Below are positions 1 through 10,184 of a DNA stretch of 64,000 nucleotides, piece after piece; the first letter of the stretch is position 1, and every line of letters begins with the position of its first letter. This DNA is from Prosopocoilus inquinatus. Its lineage: Eukaryota > Arthropoda > Insecta > Coleoptera > Lucanidae. Location: the NCBI GenBank assembly GCA_036172665.1, contig CM069872.1, positions 24,246,001 to 24,310,000 on the forward strand. The letters are read 5' to 3'. The notes under the pieces are model-generated. The model made no database searches. It was not told where the DNA came from and was given only the letters and a program-made list of their open reading frames with translations. The position numbers were made by a program, and so were the translations under genes.

Positions 1-2375
1 TAAAGTGCAAAATCTCGTAAGTCAATTTAGCATTATTTTAAATCTCTCTAAATTTTTTAAGGTAGACGATTTTCTTTTTCTAAATTTAGCTAACCAAGTT
101 ACGAAAACGCATTTAATTAAAAATGGCGCTTCCAACAAACGTTATGGTTATCTTTTAGGAACCTAGTCAAGATAATGAATACGGAATAATTGAATAACTA
201 AATATTATAATAACAACTGAATGCTTTCATCAGTGTTTAGTTTATAGATGAACGCCGGCTAAGTTCGAGAGCGCCGGAGTATTTTTAGACTTTGGACATC
301 GGAGTATTCCCAGACTTTGGGGCGAGGTGATGTCGGCGAAAGCTCGCCGTGGTGCATTCGATTATACGCGTCATCATTTAAAACTATCGATGAATCAGAT
401 ATGAGAATCTTCATATATCACGGACGCACGTTACATTATAATTTGATTACAGAGAATCAATTTTCCTTATATCTTAAATAAAGTGTACCTAGTTTTTGAG
501 TTTGAGTTGATAAATGCAGTTTCAAGTAAACTCCTGGACTTGTAAGGTTTTGTATTTGAAAGGACAACAATATTTTTAAAATCAATAAACCCAAAAAATT
601 AAAAATTTTCGACGAGGTTTTGTACTTTAATCATCGAAACGCAACTTAACACTCTTTTGTACTTATTTTTTCAATGTTAAAAACATATATTTACCTATTT
701 TTGCGAACAACTACCACTATGAACCCTGCTATATGCATGTACTATACAGTATGTGCCAAGGTTTACTTAACATATTTTCATTTTTCAGTTTTGCTTGCTT
801 CAAAACTCCTACGTTGACAAAAATTAAGATGAAAAATAAATTTTAATTGTGTAAGTATTTTTACAGCAAATAATATTTTTAACAGAACTAAAATTAGTGA
901 AGGTTTCAATTCAACATGTGTATTCAACAATCAAAACTGTTCTATAATTTTTTTTTCGAAAAAAGTTAAAGAAAACTTCCGTAGTTACGAAAATTTGGGC
1001 ACACATTGTATAATATGTTGATATTTCGATGAGCCATTTGTGATTTATTTGACTTTAAAATATGTACAGCATCTGAAGAAAGTGCTTCTTTCCAAACATC
1101 GAAATCATTTTTTAAAATATGCAAAATCCTAAAATGACTTTTACGTTTTAAGTTTGATTCGCGTTAAAACTTAAAAAGAGTGAACACTCTTTGAACTATT
1201 GAACTCTATTTGACATACATCTTGACCTCTGTCATCTTACCGTTTTGTGTTATTACAACTTTGAAATGAACTCAAAATTTTGAACGTCCTTCAAAAACCA
1301 ATAAGTATGCTTTTTTGAAGAGAATTTGCAGGTCACAATTCAGAGAAATTTTATTTTCTTCTTTCTCATTTCATTGAAGGACGTTTAATAGTAAATCCAA
1401 CTCAACCTAACCCTGTCGTTATACATCTCAAATTCCGCCTACTTAATTGACTAAGGTCCGGTCTTTTCATGTCTGAGTAACTTTAATCGTTGATTTATTC
1501 CCATAGTTACAATTGTAGAGACAATTGTTTCTATAGGAATTAATCAACGGTTAAAGTTACTCAGAGATGAAAAGACCGGGCCTAAACAAGTAAACTAAAT
1601 AAGGAAAAAATATCCTCATTTAGGAAGCTGTAAAGGAATGTTTATGGGATTTTTATGAAAGTAAGTCATTTACAGGGGTCGAATAGCGTTTTTGGAAGTC
1701 GTTTAAATGCATATTAAGTATCAATGAGAAATATTTCTCTTAAAAAGTACCTTGCATCAAAAACGTAAAAATATTACTTTTCGCTAAATAATAGAATATC
1801 TGAAGCAACAATCTTCTTTATTATCTTTTCCAATTATAAATATTTCTCCCCAAAAAAATTTAATTCTGAAATTAAGTGTAAGTACGTGAAGTTTTGAAAA
1901 TAGTCTAAAAATTGCATAATTCAATTTAACGGGAAATTAAAAAAAACTAGCTATTTTCTGGCCTTGATATTGCGCAGTAAGGTGAAACTAACCAAGGTTA
2001 AAGAGATCTCATTGGAATGTTGATTAGTTTCCGAGAAATAACGATTTTACGATTTTGATCATTTCGAGAAACTCTATTTTATTACTAAGTAAAATTCACT
2101 CGGTATATCTGATAGGGGCTAAATAGGTTTTCAGACAAGCAGAAATTATTGCCGTAAAAAGTTTTTTCGAAAAATTAGAAATAAAGACTTTTTCCCATTT
2201 GATTCCGACTTTTTGGCGATCACTGTATATTTTTTAAAAATTTAATCCACGATAAATCTGCTGCGCAATTAGTAACAAGAACGTAACAAGTTTAATTAGC
2301 GTCGTGTACTAAAAATACATGGTCAATTCAATTCCGAAAACTACGCAACAAAATCCAACAAAAAAAAATACATAC
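1..2375. other. Non-coding AT-rich region, probably first intron of SDH paralogue B
   Basis: No convincing coding exon was seen on either strand. The stretch lies 3' of the first exon of a minus-strand sorbitol dehydrogenase paralogue (2376-2438), so it is probably intronic. The remaining exons would then be beyond the left edge. Apart from the 128-bp MITE at 1455-1582, no structure was recognised. Confidence 0.4.
1455..1582. mobile_element. PIF/Harbinger-type MITE, 128 bp, TAA duplication
   Basis: The two ends are inverted copies of each other (ggtccggtcttttcat at the left, atgaaaagaccgggcc at the right). The inverted pairing continues inward through most of the element, so it can fold as one hairpin. 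TAA is present on both sides (1452-1454 and 1583-1585), the 3-bp duplication typical of PIF/Harbinger. An element of the same length and with similar ends lies at 61736-61863. Confidence 0.75.
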
Positions 2376-2438
2376 CAACCGGAGGTCGTTGATACCGTAC
2401 AAGACGGCGGTCAAGTTATCCTGTGGGATGGGCGGCAT
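2376..2438 (-). CDS. Sorbitol dehydrogenase paralogue B, first coding exon (partial gene)
   Basis: The exon encodes 21 residues, ATG at 2438, ending NLTAVLYGINDLRL at a phase-0 splice donor (gtatgt from 2375). The same peptide ([14 protein letters not shown]) ends exon 1 of the complete gene at 3085-5691, with the donor at the same codon, so this is the start of a tandem paralogue. No further exons were found between here and base 1, so the rest of the gene probably lies beyond the left edge. About 640 bp separate it from the stop codon of the complete gene and should hold its promoter and 5' UTR. Whether the whole gene is functional cannot be judged. Confidence 0.7.
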
Positions 2439-3084
2439 GTTAACAGGATGTGGAGGTCTGCGGTAATGTTAGTGTCGACGATAAACGAGTTCAGATAAGC
2501 CTCATACGTAATAACAACAGCAATTATGCAATAAAAATACTGATAAGAAAATCCGCACAGTACTACTACACTGCTATTGCTTCCACAAACGAAGTATTGG
2601 GCGAAGGCGAAGGCCCTTGACCTCCGCTTATTAAATGCTATGCTTGCTGTTGACGACGACCTTCGCGCTATCGACTTTTAGAATGGCGGTTTTCTTATAG
2701 TTTTAATTATGCCCACCCGGAGGCACCTAATTTTATGGATGTAGATAAGCGCTATTATCGTGTTAATTTAGAAAAAAATAATTCGTCGGACGTAAATTAC
2801 GCAAACAAATTAACTCGGTGTTTACAAAAGCGTGCCACAGAAAAACACTGATAAAAATTGTTGGCAAATATAATCCCAAATTTTTTTTTGTTTAAAAGTC
2901 TGCGTGCAATAAACGTGTTGACCTTCTTATGACAAGTCTCCTTTTTTGTTGATACAGATCACATTAATTCGCGATTCAGAGCACTAATTTATTTTCCAAT
3001 TTTTTATGGTTCTAGCACATTCCAAACAGTCATTCTATTCATGGCTTTACATATTTCTGCCCGGAGGTTTCCGGAGAATCCCGC
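2439..3084. other. Intergenic region between two tandem SDH genes
   Basis: This interval lies between the 3' end of the complete sorbitol dehydrogenase gene and the start of the next paralogue, both on the minus strand. It should contain the 3' UTR of one and the promoter of the other. No clear TATA box or poly(A) signal could be assigned with confidence. Confidence 0.4.
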
Positions 3085-5691
3085 TTACTTGGACCAATTG
3101 GGATTAACGTGAATCATCACTTTAATAGGATTATCGGTGCGATTCTTTGCCACTTCGAAGGCGGCCAGGGTGTCTTCGATGGTGAAATCGTGGGTCACCA
3201 AAGGCTTGAGGCTTACTTTACCGTCCGACACCATATCCAAGGCGGTTTGATAACTTCAAAATTCAAAGTTATCATACATCGGGCACGTTTTTAATAATAA
3301 CTTACTCGTTTACGTATCTGAAGACTCCCATGATGTCCACTTCTCGACTGAGCGCGCTGGCTAATGGAACATTTAGATTGGATTCTCCCATGCCGATCAA
3401 AAGAGCGACGCCACCAGTTCTGGTTACCTAAAAAAATATTGACGTGATAAATTAAAAAAAGAATAAGTCCTTCAGCAGTATATGATTACCAAGTATTAAT
3501 AACATTGAAAACAGAACTTTAGCTCTAGGAAGAAGAAAGTTCTGAAGGTCTTAGTTAGATTTCACGAAGAAGGATTAATCTGGTTCTACTTAAACTTTTT
3601 GAAGAAGCTTTAGCACAAGGAAGAAGGTTTTGAGACCTAAGTTGGATTTCATGAAGAAGAATTACTCTAGTCCTACATAGACTTTTTGAAAAAGCTTTAG
3701 CACAAGAAAGAAGAAGGTTTTAAGACCTAAGTTGGATTTCATGAAGAAGGATTAATCTAGTCCTACTTAAACTAAACTTAAAGGATTAATCTAGTCCTAC
3801 TTAAACTTTTTGAGAAAGCTTTAGCACAAGAAAGAAGGTCTGGAGACCTAAGTTGGATTTCATGAAGAACAATTGATCTAGTCCTACATACAATTTTTGA
3901 AAAAGTTTTAGCATAAGGAAGAAGAAGGTCTGGAGACCTAAGTTGGATTTCATGAAGAAGAATTAATCTAATCCTACTTAAACTTTTTGAAAAAGCTTTA
4001 GCACAAGAAAGAAGAATGCCTGGAGCCCTAAGTTGGATTTCATTAAGTTAATCCGAATTGCTTCAGAGAGATAATACAATGGTCTTCTATAAGTCAAACT
4101 TTTCCATCTATAGGTTTATTTGATGGAAGAACCAGTATACCTTGATGGCTATTTCAACAGCCTGTCCTGCCCCGCAACATTCCATGGTGACGTGCGGCTC
4201 GCTTCCCATGATTTCTAAAATCTGTTTGACAGCTTCGTCGCTGCTCTGGTCTTTATCCATCAGCAACGTGTAATCTACTCCAATTTTTTTAGCCACGTCC
4301 AGTCTGTACTGTAATATGTCTACACCAGAATTTGATAAGGTCACCTATGAGTTGCACTTAATACCTGTAATCATCACTTTTGAAGCTCCGTAGGCCCTGG
4401 CGGCCATCGCTGAAGTTAACCCGACAGGCCCAGCGCCTAGAACCAACACCAGTGAACCAACTCCGACTCGAGCGCGTTTGCAACCGTGTATTCCCACTGC
4501 GAAGGGTTCCATAAGGACGCCCTCTTCGAAAGAGACATGATCTGGTAGTCTAAAAATATAAAAAAATAGTTCGTCTACTTTCCAAGGGAAAAGAAAATGA
4601 AGAAATTAACTACATTTTGGTTTGATTAAACGTCGAAGTGGATTTTGGTTCTTTCCTTTCTAAAATCGGTTGGTCACACTTGGTAAATGTGAAGACCAAG
4701 GAATTCATAAGGCTGTTTAAGATGCTTTTACTGGTGTGATGGATGGCTTTTAAACCTTATCGGTCACAATGAGGGTTACACTAGTAAAAACGTAATAGAT
4801 TTGAAAATACAGACCTTTCTTTACTTACTTGAAAAGAAAATCCGCCGGATGTACGTAGTAACGCGACAGATTCCCGTCGTAAGGCGGAGTCGCGCAAAAC
4901 TTCATATCCGGGCAGAGGTTGTACCTTCCTTCTTTGCAGAACGTGCACATTCTGCAGGGCACTCCAGGTTCTATTGCCACACGATCACCTGCGAATGGAT
5001 TTTGCTTATAACTTCTAAGATCCACCCATTAAAGCGCTTTACCTGGTTTCAAGTTAGTGACATTCTTTCCTACTTCCGACACAGTGCCAGCAGCCTCATG
5101 TCCTGAAGATGAAAAATTGATTAAAGCAAAGCTGATTGAAGAGAATTCGTTTTTACCTATGACCATCGGGGCTGTTAGAACGAAGTCACCAATTCGGCCT
5201 TTGGTGAGGTAGTGCACGTCGGAGCCGCAAATTCCGACGGCTTCTATTCGCAGAAGAGCTTCTGCAACATAAAGTTAATTTTTGGCCTGCGTTTTCGATC
5301 AATCTTTTTTACTCACCGTCGTCTTTAGGAACCGGAATGGGTCGCTGCTCCTTTAAAATAAAGAGAAGACAGAAGCTAAAATATTGAAATAATTTTGCAT
5401 ATTCTATACGTAATAGGAAGGATGGAAAACAGAAACAATCTTGAAGAGAAGGGTACTTTGAATGCTATTGACCAATTGGACTGAAAAGTGGATGTACGGT
5501 TTTTTTTTGCGATGCTGACAAACCAAAGATTTGATTAAAAAAATTACCAATCGTATATCATTAATTCCGTATAAAATTGCAGTTAGATTGTCTTCTGGAC
5601 CGACTGGAGCAGTTGGAGCCGCTAGAACGACTGCGACTTTGGAACGGTCGCGGCCGCGGCCTTTGCATTGTTCCGAGCATTTTTCGGCCAT
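3085..5691 (-). CDS. Sorbitol dehydrogenase (zinc-dependent, medium-chain), nine exons
   Basis: The enzyme of the polyol pathway oxidises sorbitol to fructose with NAD+; it is a cytosolic zinc protein. Exons (minus strand): 5691-5548, 5350-5317, 5261-5157, 5102-5043, 4988-4829, 4549-4365, 4319-4141, 3427-3306 and 3253-3085. All introns are GT-AG and the joined frame stays open for 385 codons. Visible signatures are GICGSD and the GHE motif (catalytic zinc ligands), four cysteines in the segment [16 protein letters not shown] (structural zinc), and the Rossmann glycine motif LGAGPVG. The protein ends VNPNWSK. It is about 28 residues longer at the N terminus than typical family members (about 357 residues); the extra is Arg/Lys-rich and then Ala/Pro-rich, and the first ATG of the exon was used. 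A start nearer NLTAILYG cannot be excluded, but no in-frame Met is there. No inactivating change was seen. Confidence 0.93.
3515..4045. repeat. Minisatellite, about 91-bp unit, in SDH intron 7
   Basis: About six imperfect direct copies lie head to tail inside the intron between exons 7 and 8. Shared landmarks are ttagcacaagaaagaagaag, gacctaagttggatttcatg and aatctagtcctacttaaac. One junction (near 3770-3800) has a short local duplication. Confidence 0.85.
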
Positions 5692-6959
5692 CAGTTACAC
5701 TCAAAATTTATTGAAATTCAAATTGACATTACGTCAAAAATTTGTTGCTACGTAAAATGGAAAAATACTAAAAATATTTCGGAGTGACTATTTTCACCAA
5801 GGATCTAATTTCACCGAAATTATTTGTGAATGTAGGCTCCCGTCTATTTTCGGTCGCAGTTAATGACTACGTAAATAGCCTTGTAGATAGGCACTGCGAT
5901 TATAAATTATGATAGAAGAGAATGGGAATGGAACAAGTTTAGAAAGGGCCTCTGAAGTTTCGAAATTAGTGAAATATGCCACGGATTTACTTCGTTTAAA
6001 CCTTTTGATAATAGAAAAGTAATACATCTAACTTTTAGCTACAATACTTATTTCACCTGCACTTGCTATTCTGATCGGCTAAATTGGTTCGACTAACCAC
6101 TTAACGTTCCGGACCATGCTGGTCACTTTTTAAATCGCAATCAATTTTTCTAATCAGCTGATTGATCACGTGGTACAATCTGACCGTTGACTTAACGATT
6201 TTGCTCAAAATAACCGTTCACTTAACGCAACCTTCGTGTCATTGGTTGAGTTAAGTCAACGGTCAGATTTGAAATAGGATCACACTATCAAACTTTTGTA
6301 TGCAATAAAAGAACGTTTTGTTTTTCCAAAGCAAAAAAATGAAAAATTGGATTTTTTGGCAAAAATGTGATATTGGACCACCATGTGTGATACATCGTTG
6401 TAAAGAGGAAAAAAGACGTAATCTCAAAATGTTAACATCCAAGATGGCATCGATAAGAAAAAATGAAGTTACCAGGTGTTTCTCCGCTTGAAAATTATTG
6501 AAAAGGGGATGCCGTATTCGAATTCTTTATAAAAAATGTCTGAATAATGTCTTGATTAGAAATGCCTAGTACGATTAGTTTAAGGTGAAAAAATTAAAAA
6601 CGAAAATCAGAAGTTCTTGTTTTTTTGAGAAATTTTCAAAACCATTGAAGATATTTCAAATTTCTTTTCAGATTATTCTTTAGCATGAAAATGCAAAATT
6701 GCCCTAATTTAACCAACTTTGTATCTCTTAAGATAAGCGAGATCCCTATAGTGGCACTCGAAAATGGACAGCCTAATTATTATAGAAAACAGGGATAATT
6801 ACTGTCGCTTAATTTTTTCTAGATCTGATAATATATAATTGAAGTTTGTTCTTGTCCGATGAAAATTGTAACTACAATCTTTGTAGATAATATATAAGGA
6901 AAATAAAACTCTGCAGAGTCCTCATTAAAAATGCAAACAAATTATTAATAAACTCCGCT
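5692..6959. other. Upstream region of SDH; no gene seen
   Basis: This is presumably the promoter side of the complete SDH gene. The only clear structure is a short inverted repeat (aatctgaccgttgacttaac near 6177 against gttaagtcaacggtcagatt near 6249), possibly a decayed MITE. A 24-nt stretch at 6848-6871 is identical to 41127-41150, next to a Penelope-like RT fragment. Confidence 0.4.
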
Positions 6960-6970
6960 TTAGATTAAAA

Positions 6971-7108
6971 TCTCTGTGAAATTAGCCTGCAGCTTAAATT
7001 CACCAATATTTTCGGTGAATTTAAACTGCAGGCTATTTTCACCGACATTTTCGGTGAAAATAGACAGCAGGTTGTTTTCACCGAATTTTTCGGTGAGAAT
7101 AGCCTTCG
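6971..7108. repeat. Short tandem repeat, about 46-bp unit, three copies
   Basis: The repeated core is ttttcaccga-n-attttcggtgaa followed by a ctgcaggct-like segment. Each unit carries its own small palindrome (tcaccga/tcggtga), so the array can form several hairpins. Confidence 0.75.
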
Positions 7109-7119
7109 CCAAAATACTT

Positions 7120-7178
7120 ACCAGACCTAACCACACCCAAATCGTCAATTCCATATAGAGGATCGCGGTCAAGTGGTC
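7120..7178 (-). pseudogene. Relic first exon of a third SDH paralogue
   Basis: The minus strand reads gaccacttgaccgcgatcct and on through ggaattgacgatttg. It lines up at nucleotide level with exon 1 of the two SDH genes at 2376-2438 and 5548-5691, in their [11 protein letters not shown] segment. One extra base after the ILY codons breaks the frame, and no other SDH exon was found between here and 5691. A GTAAGT donor-like site follows near 7118. This is inferred as an isolated, dead exon copy. An unrelated small exon in another frame is possible. Confidence 0.4.
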
Positions 7179-7448
7179 CAATAGGAAACGCTATGAGAGT
7201 AAGCCATTAGAATTTTGACAAAAACTTTTATGTCATTATGTGACGTACCTATCATAAAAGGAAAACTCGAATACAGAATGTGAAAACTTCTTGCGCAAGC
7301 TCGTGTTAACAAATGTAATAATGAAATTGAGCTCCCTGCATAAACCTAATAGAGTAATAAAATATGAATACTTAATGTATGCATAGATAATAATGTGTAC
7401 CTATTCCGTTCGTGCTACTTGTTCCATTCTAAAACTTGGCGGTCCAAA

Positions 7449-8345
7449 ATGATATTCTACGAAAGAAAATTCGACTTAAGATACTTACTCCCATTTTTAT
7501 GGGTTAGCCGAATTTTTGGGTTATCACCACCATACATCTCTAGCAGGTGTCTGTTTTCTACAAGTTTTTTTCAAAAATGTTACGCCGTCATCCTATTGAC
7601 CATCTTGACGTTGGTGTACTTGCTTTTCCTATCGAATAGGATGCGTCTTTACCACTTTCTCCCGGTCTTATCTAACGCTATGGATATTTATTCTTGCCTA
7701 ACCGCGATTTTGGTGAACGCTACGGTGGTGTTTAGTATAAATTTTTGGAATGCCAGGAAATTTTCAAATTTCCTCAACAGCTTCCTGCGGATTGACAGGA
7801 TTTTCAATAAATACATGCCTCATCCCAAAGGATGGAATCTGTGTTATTTTGCAGAAGTGTTGGTCACTCAGGCCATCGTACTCGCAGCCTGCATTTGTTC
7901 CGTTATAGCACTTGTCACCCCCATGGCTTATCTCTTCAGGCATTATCTAATAGAGCACACTCAAAGATACCACATTTTCTTCATGGTGACCCTGCTATAT
8001 AACCTATTGATCTCAGTTAAATACAGATTTCACTCGCTTAATGCGATTATACAGAGTCTCTTCGGATGGATCAACAAGAAGAAGAAAATCATGGTCACCG
8101 GGGTAGAATTCTTAAACTGCAAAATGTTAATAAAAAGTGTGGAAGAGATGAAGAAAATGCATATGTCGCTGTGCTTGCAAGTCGACGCTTTTAATAAAGT
8201 TTTTGGATGGACCGTTTTCTTTTTGACCTTGCATATTATATCCAGCTATTTGTTCTTTTTATATATGATTGTTACCATGAAAGGGATGATGTTCGAGATG
8301 AGTCTGAGGAATGTTATGTTGTTTTCATGGACTGGTCTTGAAATG
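7449..8345 (+). CDS. Gustatory receptor, long 5' coding exon (copy 1)
   Basis: The exon encodes 299 residues of a seven-transmembrane chemoreceptor-type protein. ATG at 7449 is taken as start because the open frame further upstream has no other ATG. Family marks shared with the exons at 37765 and 39556 are RYLLPFL near the N terminus, YFAEVLVTQ, RYHIFFMVTLLYNL (TM4 region) and FGWTVFFLTLHIISSYLFFLY (TM5-6 region; shown over two blocks as FGWTVFFLTLHI and ISSYLFFLY). Several hydrophobic segments suitable for membrane spans are visible. The exon ends WTGLEM at a phase-0 donor (gtgagt). No exon carrying the expected last helix and its TYxxxxxQF-type end was found downstream, so the gene is partial here or uses distant 3' exons. 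Ligand unknown. Confidence 0.75.
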
Positions 8346-9467
8346 GTGAGTGTATTGTTACTTTATTACTTGTTGTTTGTTATTAAAAATAACACGAAAG
8401 AAATATCTAAATTTATATTTATACATTTCCTTTGGTATTTTTAATTTCTACTTAAGGTTTTTGCTCATTGTTTTTCAGTATTGGGTTGGGTTCCTTTAAA
8501 TTAGGGATGCCGATTATTTTGCTCACTGACAAGCTTTGCCATATGAAAGCTCATAATTTTAGGAAAAAAAAGATTTTATTAAATTAAATAATATAGAAGA
8601 CTTTAAAGTACTGATTATTTTAATGTTTCAAAATCATTTAAATATGCAGGGTGTAACTTTTATGAGCGGACATGAGGGCTTATTCCTCACATCAAACTAT
8701 GAAAAAAAGTTCATATAGACATATGTCGGCAAGAGCTTAATTTTTGAGATACAAGGTCCGGAAAACAGTTGGGAAACGTTTTTGTCATTGATTTCTCAGG
8801 AAAATTTATTCTGTACGAAATTTCCCGCAATTTCTCAAACCTAAATTACACTTGTCAAAATCTCAATATGTATTGTCGTATACCGAGGAGATCAAAATGG
8901 TTGAAATCGACGTAAGAGTAAAAAACCTTTATTTTCAAGATATGCAGAAATGTTATTTGCGAAAGTTGTTCGAAAAAGTTATGAGATTTCAAGTATGAAA
9001 TCGTGGCTGCCTTCGATGATTTGGTTATATTTCAAAAACTATGCGTTTGGCCCTTAAAATTTGGCCCCTCATTACACTGATGTTTACACATTTACAGTAT
9101 ACAGTATTAAAAGTATGCATAACCATAATCTACATACCTACACATAATATTCACAAATACAAGTGATGTTATTGTTATGAATCTGGGGGTTCACAAATTA
9201 TAGTTGTTAAATTTCAGAACAGTTTAAATACAAACTGTCGCTTTACACAATTAAAAACACAATAGTAACGAGCTGCATCTGTTGTCTATCAAATAACACT
9301 TCTACAAAATGTACTTTCTATTTAATTGAAGGTATGAACCATTCGCTTACCAACTTCTCACTGAACTGCCGGCGCGCCTGACGACCTTTTATAGTAGATC
9401 GCTGTAATTCTCGAGCGTGCTGGAATAGACGAGAAACTTTCGATAACATTCTGTGATGCAAGATGGG
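8346..9467. other. Region after Gr exon 1; repeat fragments only
   Basis: No receptor 3' exon was recognised. A segment at 8518-8560 (tgctcactgacaagctttg) recurs at 30903-30945. From 8646 there is one end of a cagggtg-type MITE without a detectable partner end. An open frame on the minus strand (9530-9318) overlaps the next MITE and is not convincing as a gene. Confidence 0.4.
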
Positions 9468-9879
9468 GTGGCTAGTGCTGAGAATAGAAGGCACTTGAAC
9501 TCTGTCTAAGGACACAGGTACTGCCATCATATGGTTTTGACACTTGACAGTGGGTATTTGACCTTGAACGAGCGGGCTGTCAAAAATGACAATCTGAGTA
9601 CTTTACGTAAAACAGAATGCAAATGTAACGCAAATCACTTTAAATTTCTATTTTATTAACAGAACATATAAGTTTATAACAAATTTAAGTGTTAATAGTG
9701 CGAATATGATACAATAAATGGAAAATTAACCAAAAAGCATATATGAGTTTGACATGAGTATATTGGACGTTTTTCAGGTAAAATATTAAATTTACTTAAA
9801 ACACATAATGATTTCAATGAATAAATTTCTAAATAGTTAACTGTATGAACAGAAGTTTCAATACTTTATTTGTTAATAT
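9468..9879. mobile_element. Left half of a TA-type MITE, cut by the gypsy insertion
   Basis: The sequence from aaggcact through ctgtctaaggacacaggtac and on to cttta-tttgttaatatt matches, in reverse complement, the element at 31525-34006, in particular 31978-32355. The match stops exactly at 9879, where the gypsy LTR starts, so the retrotransposon landed inside this MITE. The other half is not found beyond 30732, implying a deletion there. Confidence 0.7.
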
Positions 9880-10184
9880 TGTTACGATTCTAGGGTTTGA
9901 ATTTGTTTATTTAATTGAATAAAAACACTCGGTACAAACTTAACCGTAATTTAATAATGCTTACAATCTAATTTATTTGTAACAATTTATTTACACACTA
10001 AATCTAACTTCGACGATCGCTATTTAGAACTCGACTGACTCCTGAGTCAACTCCGGCCGATTTTATATTCTACGCTGCCTTCACGTTTATTCCATCTTCG
10101 TAGATGCTAGAAAAGTCGCGTTTGTTCGGTCTAGACATCCTGGCGACCGACTTCTTGACATGGTAAGCTAGGTTGCGCGCCACA
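9880..10184 (-). repeat. 3' LTR of the gypsy element (305 bp)
   Basis: On the plus strand the LTR begins tgttacgattctagg and ends gcgcgccaca, giving TG...CA ends on both strands. Its first 154 bp match 30579-30732 closely. It is preceded on the coding strand by a polypurine tract. Confidence 0.85.

Noticed and set aside
8479..8500. Possible 3' exon of Gr copy 1 after tttttcag
   Set aside because: It meets a stop after six codons.
9318..9530. Minus-strand frame of 70 codons next to Gr exon 1
   Set aside because: Its N-terminal part lies in the MITE at 9468-9879, there is no recognisable domain, and the length is compatible with chance.
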